Positions 1 to 5,123 of a stretch of 5,123 nt of DNA are shown piece by piece (position 1 is the stretch's first letter; every line of letters starts with the position of its first letter). The DNA is taken from the NCBI GenBank assembly GCA_040226215.1, contig JAVKFF010000233.1, forward strand, positions 1 through 5,123, written 5' to 3'. This DNA is from JAVKFF01 sp040226215. GTDB taxonomy: Bacteria > Pseudomonadota > Alphaproteobacteria > DSM-16000 > Inquilinaceae. The notes under the pieces were generated by a model that ran no database searches, was not told the origin of the DNA, and saw nothing but the letters and a program-made list of their open reading frames with translations. Both the position numbers and the translations under genes were made by a program.

Positions 1-16
1 CCTGGGAGGCGTCGCG

Positions 17-1450
17 CTAGCCCTGCCGCTCCCCTCGGCCCTCGCCCCCCTGGTGCAGCGAGTCCGACTGCCGCACGAACACCATGGCCGACACGCCGGA
101 CGGCAGGGTCTGGGCGAAGCCGGCACCCAGAAGGGTCACCCAGACCAGGGCAATGGCCGGAATCTGGGCACTGAAATCCACGGCGCTGTGAATGCCCAGC
201 ACCGCTGTGCTGCCCAAGGCTGCGGTGCCGTAGCGCCCGCCCAGCCCGGCCGCCGTGCCGCGCAGGATGCGCCAGCTCAGCCAGCCGGGCACCGCGATCA
301 GCAGCAGCCCGAAAGGCAGGCCGAGCTCGACGAAAAGCTCCAGGTAGGTGTCGTGGGCCTTGTCGACCTGGCGGATGAAGATGTGCGGTTCGTCCTGATA
401 GGCGAAGAAGATCGATTCATAGGTCCCCAGGCCGTGGCCGCGAAGCGGCGCGTCGGCCAGCGCCACCACGCTGCGTTCCCAGATCTCCGCCCGCCCGGCG
501 GCCATGCCCCGATCCTCTCCCAGGCGGTCGATGACGGCCCCCCCGCTGATCAGCAGGATCACCAGCATCGCGGCACCGATGGCCAGCGGCCAGAGACGGC
601 CGCCGGCCGGCAGCCCGATGCCGCCGCCCCTGGCCCCCAGGCGGTAGTGCAGGACCAGGACCACCGTGATGCCGATCAGGCTTGCTGCCAGCCCGGCGCG
701 CGACCGCGACAGCAGAAGGGCGGTGAACAGGACCAGCAGGATGGCCAGAAGGACGGCAAGCTTTGCCATGCGCCGGTCGCGGGAATGATCGTCCGGCCGG
801 TCATGCGCGTAGGGGCCGCGCAATTCCGACATCAGGCTGGCCACCAGCGTGACCATCGCGATGCCGCAGAAGGTCGCGAAACTGTTGCGGTTGACGAAGG
901 TCGAGGTGAGCGACTCCGGATAGGCCCATTTCTGGTACCACAGGATCGACCCGTTGCCCGAGAAGTTGACCGCCAGGCCATAGACCGCATAGGCCAGCGC
1001 GCTGAGGATGATCACCGTCACCAGGCGCTGGGCGTTCGCCCGCTCGCGACAGAACTGCATGGCCAGGAAGAATGCGCCGCCATAGGTCGCAAGCCGGGTC
1101 ACCCCGGTGAGCGTCTCCAGCGGCACGGCGCTGATCGCGCCGGAGGCGCGCCCGCCCGAGGCATCGATCGCCCCTGCCCACATCCAGTGGTGCAGGAAAC
1201 CCGGTGTCCAGGGCATCGCCTGGACCAGTCCCCAGGCAAGGACCGCAGCGAAGGCCAGGGCGGGCGGCTTCCAGTAGGGCAGGCGGACATGCAACTGGGT
1301 CCAGTCCCGCCACATCGAGAAGCCCCAGGCCATCAGCATCAGGCCGATCCAGATGGCCAGCAGGCTCCACGGCCCCGGCCGGTTGCTGCCCAGCGGCAGA
1401 GGTGCCAGCGCGATGGCGAGAAGAAGGCCTATGAACGGCAGCAGGCGCAT
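17..1450 (-). CDS. O-antigen ligase / Wzy-like polysaccharide polymerase family membrane protein
   Basis: 477-residue inner-membrane protein of the O-antigen ligase/polymerase (Wzy_C-like) superfamily, whose members join polyprenyl-linked glycans at the periplasmic face. About ten or more hydrophobic segments are visible (for example residues 3-20, 28-45, 63-80, 120-133, 143-162, 190-208, 229-247, 252-268, 287-304, 373-390, 405-420 and 428-447). Motifs resembling the family include TFVNRNSFATF (184-194), SRSRAG (248-253), GRAEIW (319-324), GHGLGTYE (338-345), AHDTYLELFVELG (365-377) and HSAVDF (421-426). The hydrophilic stretch around 305-370 fits the large periplasmic loop carrying the functional Arg and His residues of ligases and polymerases. 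The C-terminus ends in a Gly/Glu/Arg-rich hydrophilic tail. The ATG lies 14 bases after the stop of the upstream small gene, with no strong ribosome binding site, suggesting co-transcription and perhaps translational coupling. Sequence alone does not separate polymerase from ligase; with an initiating transferase upstream, an exopolysaccharide polymerase role is the likelier inference. Confidence 0.88.
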   Translation of the reverse strand: MRLLPFIGLLLAIALAPLPLGSNRPGPWSLLAIWIGLMLMAWGFSMWRDWTQLHVRLPYWKPPALAFAAVLAWGLVQAMPWTPGFLHHWMWAGAIDASGGRASGAISAVPLETLTGVTRLATYGGAFFLAMQFCRERANAQRLVTVIILSALAYAVYGLAVNFSGNGSILWYQKWAYPESLTSTFVNRNSFATFCGIAMVTLVASLMSELRGPYAHDRPDDHSRDRRMAKLAVLLAILLVLFTALLLSRSRAGLAASLIGITVVLVLHYRLGARGGGIGLPAGGRLWPLAIGAAMLVILLISGGAVIDRLGEDRGMAAGRAEIWERSVVALADAPLRGHGLGTYESIFFAYQDEPHIFIRQVDKAHDTYLELFVELGLPFGLLLIAVPGWLSWRILRGTAAGLGGRYGTAALGSTAVLGIHSAVDFSAQIPAIALVWVTLLGAGFAQTLPSGVSAMVFVRQSDSLHQGGEGRGERQG

Positions 1451-1464
1451 GGGTCAGCGGCCGC

Positions 1465-1896
1465 TCAACGGACCGTCTCCCGCACGGTGGCGGAGAATTC
1501 GTCCCACAACCCCAGCGAGGCGCCCGGCATCAGGTCGATCCCGATCCAGGATTTCAGCATGTAGAGGATGCCGAGAACGGAAAGCAGGAGCAGACCGAAA
1601 AAGAACGTCCCGAACAGCAGGTTGCCGAACGTGACCAGCGGCTGGCTGCGCCGGTCGTACACGCGCCTGTTGCGGGAGCGCTTTTCGCCGCCGACCAGCA
1701 GGACCATGTACATGCGCCGCCAGGGGATCGGCAGCGAGACCCGCAGGTCCACGATATGGGCCCCGCGGTAGCGTGCGCCGAACGCGCGCTTTATCTCGAA
1801 AAGCTGCTCCTCGGTATAGGCGGACCAGGAGTCCCGGGGAATGCGGGAGAAGAAGTCGTGGAAGAACGGGTCCTGACGGATCTCTCGTGGATGCAT
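1465..1896 (-). CDS. Conserved-looking small membrane protein, function unknown
   Basis: 143-residue protein that I cannot assign to a named family. Residues 1-86 are soluble and charged: an N-terminal segment rich in Phe and Asp (DPFFHDFFSRIP, 9-20), a likely helix around YTEEQLFEIKRAFGAR (27-42), then a strand-like core HIVDLRVSLPIPWRRMYMVLLVGGEKRS (47-74) ending in a basic run (KRSRNRR, 72-78). One strong transmembrane helix follows at about 88-115, then a short amphipathic tail. Positive residues before the helix suggest the N-terminal domain is cytoplasmic. From memory, similar small proteins with a VDLR-SLP-RRxYxVLL-G-ERRS pattern occur in Rhodospirillales polysaccharide loci, but this needs a search. 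The ATG at 1896 is preceded by GGGGAA about 7 bases upstream, a usable ribosome binding site. It lies 76 bases after the transferase stop and 14 bases before the polymerase-like gene, so it is probably in the same operon. It might be an accessory or regulatory partner of the assembly machinery; that is inference only. Confidence 0.8.
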   Translation of the reverse strand: MHPREIRQDPFFHDFFSRIPRDSWSAYTEEQLFEIKRAFGARYRGAHIVDLRVSLPIPWRRMYMVLLVGGEKRSRNRRVYDRRSQPLVTFGNLLFGTFFFGLLLLSVLGILYMLKSWIGIDLMPGASLGLWDEFSATVRETVR

Positions 1897-1949
1897 GCAC
1901 TGTTCCCCGCTGCCATTGCCCGGAGCGCGACGTTCCGGCCACGGCGTCC

Positions 1950-1969
1950 CGTTCGGCCCGACCCGAACG
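1950..1969 (-). other. Stem-loop just after the transferase stop codon
   Basis: A perfect 7-bp inverted repeat, CGTTCGG, six bases, CCGAACG, begins three bases past the TGA of the transferase gene in the direction of transcription. No T-run follows it on the minus strand, so it is unlikely to be a strong intrinsic terminator. It may stabilise the 3' end of a processed transcript or partly attenuate readthrough into the small membrane protein gene, which starts at 1896. Confidence 0.45.
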
Positions 1970-1972
1970 ACC

Positions 1973-3427
1973 TCAATAGGCGTTCTCGTTCACGAAGCCG
2001 ACAAAGAGGGTGCGGAAAAGAATGCGCATGTCCAGCCATATCGACCAGTTCTCGATGTAGTACAGGTCCGCCTGCACACGCCGTTCCATTTTTTCGGGCG
2101 TATCGGTCTCCCCGCGCAGGCCGTGGATCTGTGCCCAGCCGGTGATCCCCGGCTTGACCCGATGGCGGCCCATGTACTGGTCGATGATCTTCGCGAACTC
2201 CTCATTATGCGCGATGGCATGGGGCCGCGGCCCGACCATCGACATCTCGCCGCGCAGCACGTTGAAGATCTGCGGGAGCTCGTCGAGGCTGGTGCGGCGC
2301 AGGAAGCGGCCGATGCGGGTCACGCGGGGGTCGTTGCGCTGGGCCTGGGCGACGCCGCCAATGCTCTCGGGCGCCGGGTCCGCGGCTGCCGGGGAGAGCC
2401 GGTCCGGCGGCGGCCCCTGATACATCGTCCTGAACTTGTAGACGCTGAAGATGTTGTTGTTGAAACCGTAGCGCGGCTGACGGAACAGGGCCGGGCCGGG
2501 ACTGTCCATGCGGATCAGGATCGAGATGATCAGCATGACGGGGGCGAACAGGATCATGGCGACCGCTGCCAGGATCCGGTCCTCCAGCGCCTTCACGAAA
2601 TAGCTCCAGCCGCCGAGCGGCCGCTCGGCGACCGTGATCATCGGCAGGCCCGCGAACTGATGGACCCTGCGGTCGATCAGCCGATAGGCGACATGGTCCG
2701 GCGCCAGCGTGATGTCCGTCGGCGCGGTGCGCAGCTTCTCCATCAGGCTCATCAGCCGCTCCTCTGCATTCCAGGGCAGGGTGATTATGATCTGGTCCAC
2801 CGTGTTGCGCCGGAGGTAGTGCATCAGGTCCTCGACAGTGCCCAGAAGGGGCACATGCTCGATGCCGCGCGGCACCCGGGTCACCCGGTCGTCGAACATC
2901 CCCAGCACCTTCAGCCCGTGATCCTGTGTGCGTTCCAGGTGGCTGATCAGGCGGCGCGCATTCTCGTTGGCGCCGACGATGACGGTGTTGCGCGCCAGAT
3001 AGCCGCGGCGGCGCCAGATGTAGAACAGGATGGCCACGGGCATGCGGACGACGAAGAACGCGCAATAGGTACTGACGAACCAGGTGCCGGCCCAGAGCCG
3101 GGAGAAATCCTCCGAGGTTTTGGAGAAGAAGGCCGCTGCGGCCAGCCCGACCCCGACCGCCACCCACAAGGGCGCCAGCCGGGCCATGTTGCGGCTCAGG
3201 CGGCGAAAATTCTCGTACCGGTAGATGCCGCCGATATGGAAGATCTGCGCCGTGAGGATGCAGGCGAGCGCCACGCCGACCCAGTACTGGGTCGGCATCG
3301 CCCATTCGTCGTGCCGGAACTGGTAGGCCGCCACGCCGACGACCAGGATCACCAGCAGGTCCGCGGCACGCAGCAGGCCGAGCAGGATGCTCGGGTCTTT
3401 CGCCAGAACCAGAATGCCTTGCCGCAT
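1973..3427 (-). CDS. Undecaprenyl-phosphate hexose-1-phosphate transferase (WcaJ/GumD/PssY-type)
   Basis: 484-residue polyprenyl glycosylphosphotransferase that starts repeat-unit synthesis by moving a sugar-1-phosphate (usually glucose or galactose from UDP-sugar) onto undecaprenyl phosphate at the inner membrane. The N-terminal part has four hydrophobic segments (about 15-35, 47-65, 85-101, 112-137). A Rossmann-like domain (CoA_binding_3 type) follows, with VIVGANENARRL at 149-160. A membrane-inserted helix (about 283-305) precedes the catalytic domain. Catalytic-domain signatures are MDSPGPALFRQPRYG (307-321), KFRTM (331-335), RRTSLDELPQ (377-386, with the Asp382-Glu383 dyad), GEMSMVGPRPHA (393-404), VKPGITGWAQ (424-433) and RGETDT (438-443). 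The GPRPHAxAHNEEF and RGETDT forms favour the glucose-transferring WcaJ/GumD group over the galactose type, as inference. The linker at about 336-366 is Pro/Ala-rich and looks longer than usual. The length is normal for the full five-segment family. The ATG has GGTGA about 10 bases upstream. The downstream small gene and polymerase-like gene fit an exopolysaccharide operon. Confidence 0.95.
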   Translation of the reverse strand: MRQGILVLAKDPSILLGLLRAADLLVILVVGVAAYQFRHDEWAMPTQYWVGVALACILTAQIFHIGGIYRYENFRRLSRNMARLAPLWVAVGVGLAAAAFFSKTSEDFSRLWAGTWFVSTYCAFFVVRMPVAILFYIWRRRGYLARNTVIVGANENARRLISHLERTQDHGLKVLGMFDDRVTRVPRGIEHVPLLGTVEDLMHYLRRNTVDQIIITLPWNAEERLMSLMEKLRTAPTDITLAPDHVAYRLIDRRVHQFAGLPMITVAERPLGGWSYFVKALEDRILAAVAMILFAPVMLIISILIRMDSPGPALFRQPRYGFNNNIFSVYKFRTMYQGPPPDRLSPAAADPAPESIGGVAQAQRNDPRVTRIGRFLRRTSLDELPQIFNVLRGEMSMVGPRPHAIAHNEEFAKIIDQYMGRHRVKPGITGWAQIHGLRGETDTPEKMERRVQADLYYIENWSIWLDMRILFRTLFVGFVNENAY

Positions 3428-3497
3428 GGTACTGTATTCACCGGTCCGCAGCGGTCAGCGCGTCGCAATCGCCCCGGTCGTGGTTCATCCACCCGGT

Positions 3498-3542
3498 CGC
3501 GCCGCCATTATGGCAGGATTAGTGCGGCTTCCGCGCCGCCAT
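3498..3542. repeat. Direct repeat and hairpin cluster before the transferase gene
   Basis: CGCGCCGCCAT occurs twice on the plus strand, at 3498-3508 and 3532-3542, 34 bases apart. Between them, GCGGC at 3524-3528 can pair with GCCGC in either copy (3501-3505 or 3535-3539), giving two mutually exclusive stems in the minus-strand leader RNA. A separate near-palindrome GCCAT-T-ATGGC lies at 3504-3514. No run of T follows on the minus strand, so it is not a standard terminator of the upstream protease gene. The repeats are exact; any regulatory role is inference. Confidence 0.5.
3507..3512 (-). promoter_or_regulatory. Possible -10 element for the transferase gene
   Basis: The minus strand reads CATAAT, one mismatch from TATAAT, inside the small palindrome at 3504-3514. 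It would start transcription near 3500, leaving a leader of about 73 bases. No recognisable -35 lies at 16-18 bases, so an internal operon promoter here is only suggested. Confidence 0.25.
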
Positions 3543-3591
3543 GCCAATCCGCCAATCGAACAACAGCGTGCAGGATACGGGCAAATGGCCC

Positions 3592-4284
3592 TCAGCGATG
3601 CAGCCACCAGGCGGATTCGTTCAGGGAATAGATCGGCTTGTAGTGGCGGATGGCGGACTGGTCGACGACCTGCTCGATCTGGTTGTCCAGGATCAGGTAG
3701 CGGTCGCCGAATCGGACGATCAGGATCGCATGCGGAATCCGCAGGTTCAGGTCCTGCAGGACCACGAGGCGCAGATCCTCCGGCGTCCAGCCCAGGGCCC
3801 GCAGGGACAGGTATTTCGAGATCGCATAATCCTCGCAATCGCCATCCTTGGTGAGGAACTGGCCGGGCGCCGCCCAGTAGTCCTCAAGGCCCCAGTTGAT
3901 CGGGTCGGTGATGTAGGGCCGCTGGTTGAAGAAGGCATTTACGCCGCGCAGCTGCGCCAGGCTCTTCTTTCCCTTCAGCGATGACAGCAGCGTCTGCCAT
4001 TCGCGCCAGTGGCAGCTGTTGAAGGTCTTGTCCTTGCAATCGCCGGCCGTCTTGCCACGCTCCTTGAAATAGCGCTCCAGCGCCGAAGTCCATTTCGGAA
4101 AGGGCTTGAGATTGTCCCTGCGGAACTCCCGGGTATGAAAGAAGCTGTCCACTGCCGGGGTTGCTGCGAGTGCGCCGCCCTGGCGGACCAGCAGCTGGCC
4201 GCCCCCAAGCCATGCCACCAGCGCGACGAGGACCAGGCCGAGGATGCGCGGGCGCGACAGGAAATTTGGCGTGGCAGCGTGCAT
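3592..4284 (-). CDS. LapG-type transglutaminase-like cysteine protease (BTLCP, peptidase C93)
   Basis: 230-residue exported cysteine protease of the bacterial transglutaminase-like family. In characterised Lap systems, LapG cleaves the N-terminal region of a large surface adhesin in the periplasm and is restrained by the c-di-GMP receptor LapD. The N-terminus has a basic patch (RPR, 11-13) and a hydrophobic helix (14-29), fitting a signal peptide or anchor; GALA at 37-40 is a possible cleavage site. The catalytic triad is readable as Cys150 in KDGDCEDYA, His185 in IPHAILIV and Asp200 in YLILDNQ. The acidic residues around the Cys (Asp149, Glu151, Asp152) match the calcium-binding surroundings known for LapG. 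Cys83 and Cys91 may form a disulfide. PYITDPINWGLEDYW (123-137) and the C-terminal Y-S-N-E-WW-H end are typical. I chose ATG 4284 because an in-frame GTG at 4407 would add 41 residues ahead of the export signal and lies inside a likely operator. No strong ribosome binding site is seen. No lapA or lapD partner is in the window. Confidence 0.9.
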   Translation of the reverse strand: MHAATPNFLSRPRILGLVLVALVAWLGGGQLLVRQGGALAATPAVDSFFHTREFRRDNLKPFPKWTSALERYFKERGKTAGDCKDKTFNSCHWREWQTLLSSLKGKKSLAQLRGVNAFFNQRPYITDPINWGLEDYWAAPGQFLTKDGDCEDYAISKYLSLRALGWTPEDLRLVVLQDLNLRIPHAILIVRFGDRYLILDNQIEQVVDQSAIRHYKPIYSLNESAWWLHR

Positions 4285-4365
4285 GGTCTTGGATGATGCT
4301 GTCCTGGGCCTGACGGCCGGGTGAGCGGTCAGTGCCAGAATGGGACAAACCTGGGTGGAACGCCA

Positions 4366-4371
4366 ATCATA
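4366..4371 (-). promoter_or_regulatory. Putative -10 element of the LapG-type protease promoter
   Basis: On the minus strand this reads TATGAT, one mismatch from TATAAT. The predicted transcript start is near 4359, giving a leader of about 75 bases before the ATG at 4284. The -35 position (CCAACG with a 17-base spacer) is very poor, as expected for a promoter relying on an activator bound at -41.5. The fit with the CRP-like site is the main support. Confidence 0.4.
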
Positions 4372-4392
4372 ATGCCGCCGATCCGGGTCGTT

Positions 4393-4408
4393 GGTGACCG
4401 CCGTCACA
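4393..4408. promoter_or_regulatory. CRP/FNR-family-like operator
   Basis: The plus strand reads GGTGA, six bases, then TCACA. This matches nine of ten defined positions of the CRP consensus TGTGA-N6-TCACA, with the mismatch at the first base. The central perfect inverted repeat is GTGAC-CGCC-GTCAC (4394-4407). Its centre (between 4400 and 4401) lies 41.5 bases upstream of the start predicted from the -10 element at 4366-4371 for the protease gene, which is the class II activator position. The regulator could be a CRP, FNR or Clp-type protein; none is encoded here. The sequence match is seen; function is inferred. Confidence 0.5.
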
Positions 4409-4420
4409 GCTGGCGCGGAA

Positions 4421-4450
4421 CTGGCAGGGAGCCGGCTGGCGCTTTATGGT
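4421..4450 (+). promoter_or_regulatory. Weak candidate promoter for the sensor gene
   Basis: CTGGCA (4421-4426) and TATGGT (4445-4450) are separated by 18 bases; each matches four of six sigma-70 consensus positions. It points toward the sensor gene and would start transcription near 4457, about 90 bases before the chosen ATG. Such matches arise often by chance, and alphaproteobacterial promoters are loosely conserved, so this is tentative. A TTGACG at 4484-4489 has no -10 partner at normal spacing. Confidence 0.22.
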
Positions 4451-4545
4451 GCCGGTCGATCGCACCAGGGTAGCGACAAAACCTTGACGATCGATGACCG
4501 ATGCCGGGACTCCGGGGATGCGGCGGGGCAGGAATGGCGGGTCCA

Positions 4546-5123
4546 ATGACCGAGGCAGGTTCAGCACAGGCGGAGTCGGCAGCACAGGCGGAGTCAGCAG
4601 CACAGGCGAATGCAGCGGCGATGGCGGGCGCTGGCGGCGCGGCACCGGCTGGCGGTCTGCCGCAGGACGAGGACGTGGCGCAGGGGCGCAAGACGCGCGT
4701 TTTCGTGATTGCCGCCGGTATCCTGCTGGCCCTGGTCGCCGTCGTCGGCGTGGCGCTGGTCATCGGGTTCGTGGACTCCGAGCGCAGCCGCGACCTGCGG
4801 GCCTGGCAGACCCGGCTGGGGATCATTGCGGATACCCGGGCAGCGGCGATCCGCGAGTGGGTCCAGACCCAGGCGCGGTCGCTGCGCGACGTGGCGGACA
4901 ATGACTCCGTGCGTCTGCTGATGACGGAGTTGTCCTATTCCGCCTGGGACATCGAGCAGGTCCCCGACGGCGAGGCGCAGCGCGACTATATCCGCATCTT
5001 CCTGGTCTCGACGGCCAGCGCCACCGGCTTCACCGCAGCGGCGCGGGGGCCGGAGATCAATGCCAACGTCACCCGGGTCGGGACCGCGGGGCTGGCCATC
5101 GTCACCCCCGACAACCAGCTTGT
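4546..5123 (+). CDS. Membrane sensor protein, N-terminal part (cut by the window edge)
   Basis: An open frame runs to the right edge without a stop; 192 codons are visible. Residues 1-47 form a low-complexity cytoplasmic tail rich in Ala, Gln, Glu and Gly, with a repeated AQAESA unit. A transmembrane helix follows at about 52-76 (VFVIAAGILLALVAVVGVAL). The next section is predicted periplasmic: a helix (77-130) with SERSRDLRAWQTRLGIIADTR and REWVQTQARSLRDVADNDSV, then a mixed alpha/beta stretch (145-192) containing NANVTRVGTAGLAIVTPDNQL. One helix followed by a long extracytoplasmic stretch resembles Cache/PDC-type sensors of histidine kinases, diguanylate cyclases or chemoreceptors, but the output domain is out of view, so no activity is assigned. 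The start is uncertain: in-frame ATGs exist at 4501, 4534 and 4546, with an in-frame stop at 4495-4497. AGGA at 4530-4533 is about 12 bases before 4546. It diverges from the protease gene, so the two may share regulation. Confidence 0.78.
   Translation, partial: MTEAGSAQAESAAQAESAAQANAAAMAGAGGAAPAGGLPQDEDVAQGRKTRVFVIAAGILLALVAVVGVALVIGFVDSERSRDLRAWQTRLGIIADTRAAAIREWVQTQARSLRDVADNDSVRLLMTELSYSAWDIEQVPDGEAQRDYIRIFLVSTASATGFTAAARGPEINANVTRVGTAGLAIVTPDNQL
4564..4617 (+). repeat. 18-base tandem repeat inside the sensor gene
   Basis: Three consecutive in-frame 18-base units. The first two (4564-4581 and 4582-4599) differ at one base, reading GCACAGGCGGAGTC(G/A)GCA, and the third (4600-4617) is degenerate in its second half. 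They encode AQAESA, AQAESA and AQANAA in the tail before the membrane helix. Because the unit is a multiple of three, copy-number change would lengthen or shorten the tail without breaking the frame. Confidence 0.85.

Larger units (their letters stand above)
4285..4545. other. Divergent intergenic region
   Basis: This 261-base stretch separates the protease gene from the divergent sensor gene. It contains the CRP-like site, the TATGAT element and the weak plus-strand promoter candidate. I see no open frame with coding character: the frames crossing it are extensions or shadows of the flanking genes. It also has an imperfect inverted pair, CGGTCGATCG (4453-4462) and CGATCGATGACCG (4488-4500), of unknown meaning. 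Confidence 0.6.

Noticed and set aside
53..1564. 503-codon open frame on the plus strand, antisense to the polymerase-like gene
   Set aside because: Its product is rich in Arg, Gln, Asp and His with no recognisable domain, as expected opposite a GC-rich gene. The minus-strand product has clear membrane segments and family motifs.
2205..3305. 366-codon minus-strand frame overlapping the transferase gene
   Set aside because: It is a shifted frame of the same strand, rich in Pro, Arg and Gly with no motifs. No frameshift is needed, because the transferase frame is intact.
3579..3591. Short hairpin GGGC-AAATG-GCCC just after the protease stop, considered as a terminator
   Set aside because: Only four base pairs and no T-run in the direction of transcription, so it is too weak to call.
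1895..3631. 578-codon open frame on the plus strand, antisense to the transferase gene
   Set aside because: It is a low-complexity Asp/His/Arg/Gln product covering the transferase on the other strand. The transferase has unmistakable catalytic motifs, so this is a shadow.
4285..4407. GTG at 4407 as the start of the LapG-type protease
   Set aside because: It would put 41 polar residues before the export helix and place the start inside the CRP-like site and upstream of the -10 element. ATG 4284 fits a signal sequence better.
4404..4901. 165-codon minus-strand frame opposite the sensor gene
   Set aside because: Its product is Ala/Ser/Arg/Pro-rich and mirrors the tandem repeat. The plus-strand frame has a clear membrane helix and globular sequence.
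4494..4904. 136-codon plus-strand frame overlapping the sensor start
   Set aside because: Gly/Arg-rich product in a different frame from the sensor, ending inside it. It shows no domain character.

Overview
The window is GC-rich (about two-thirds G+C by eye) and densely coded, with no RNA genes, mobile elements or CRISPR arrays that I can see. Gene style and protein sequences suggest an alphaproteobacterium, most likely of the Rhodospirillales. This is an inference from recalled family resemblance, not a database result.

Four genes read leftward on the minus strand. In transcription order they are: a LapG-type periplasmic transglutaminase-like cysteine protease (4284-3592); a polyprenyl-phosphate hexose-1-phosphate transferase of the WcaJ/GumD/PssY type (3427-1973); a 143-residue one-helix membrane protein of unknown function (1896-1465); and an O-antigen ligase/Wzy-like polytopic membrane protein (1450-17). 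On the plus strand, diverging from the protease gene, is the 5' part of a membrane sensor gene (from about 4546). It runs off the right edge, so its output domain is not visible.

The transferase and the polymerase-like protein are the initiating and late steps of a Wzx/Wzy-type exopolysaccharide or surface polysaccharide pathway. The unknown small protein sits between them with short gaps and is probably co-transcribed. The protease belongs to the family that clips biofilm adhesins from the cell surface in Lap systems. Its placement suggests that matrix polysaccharide synthesis and surface protein release are coordinated here, although no lapA or lapD homologue is visible.

The 261-base divergent intergenic region (4285-4545) holds the best regulatory signal. 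A CRP-like inverted repeat (GGTGA-N6-TCACA) is centred exactly 41.5 bases upstream of the start predicted from a TATGAT -10 element for the protease gene, which is the classical class II activator geometry. The 164-base gap before the transferase gene carries an 11-base direct repeat, a -10-like element and possible alternative hairpins. A 7-bp stem-loop follows the transferase stop codon.
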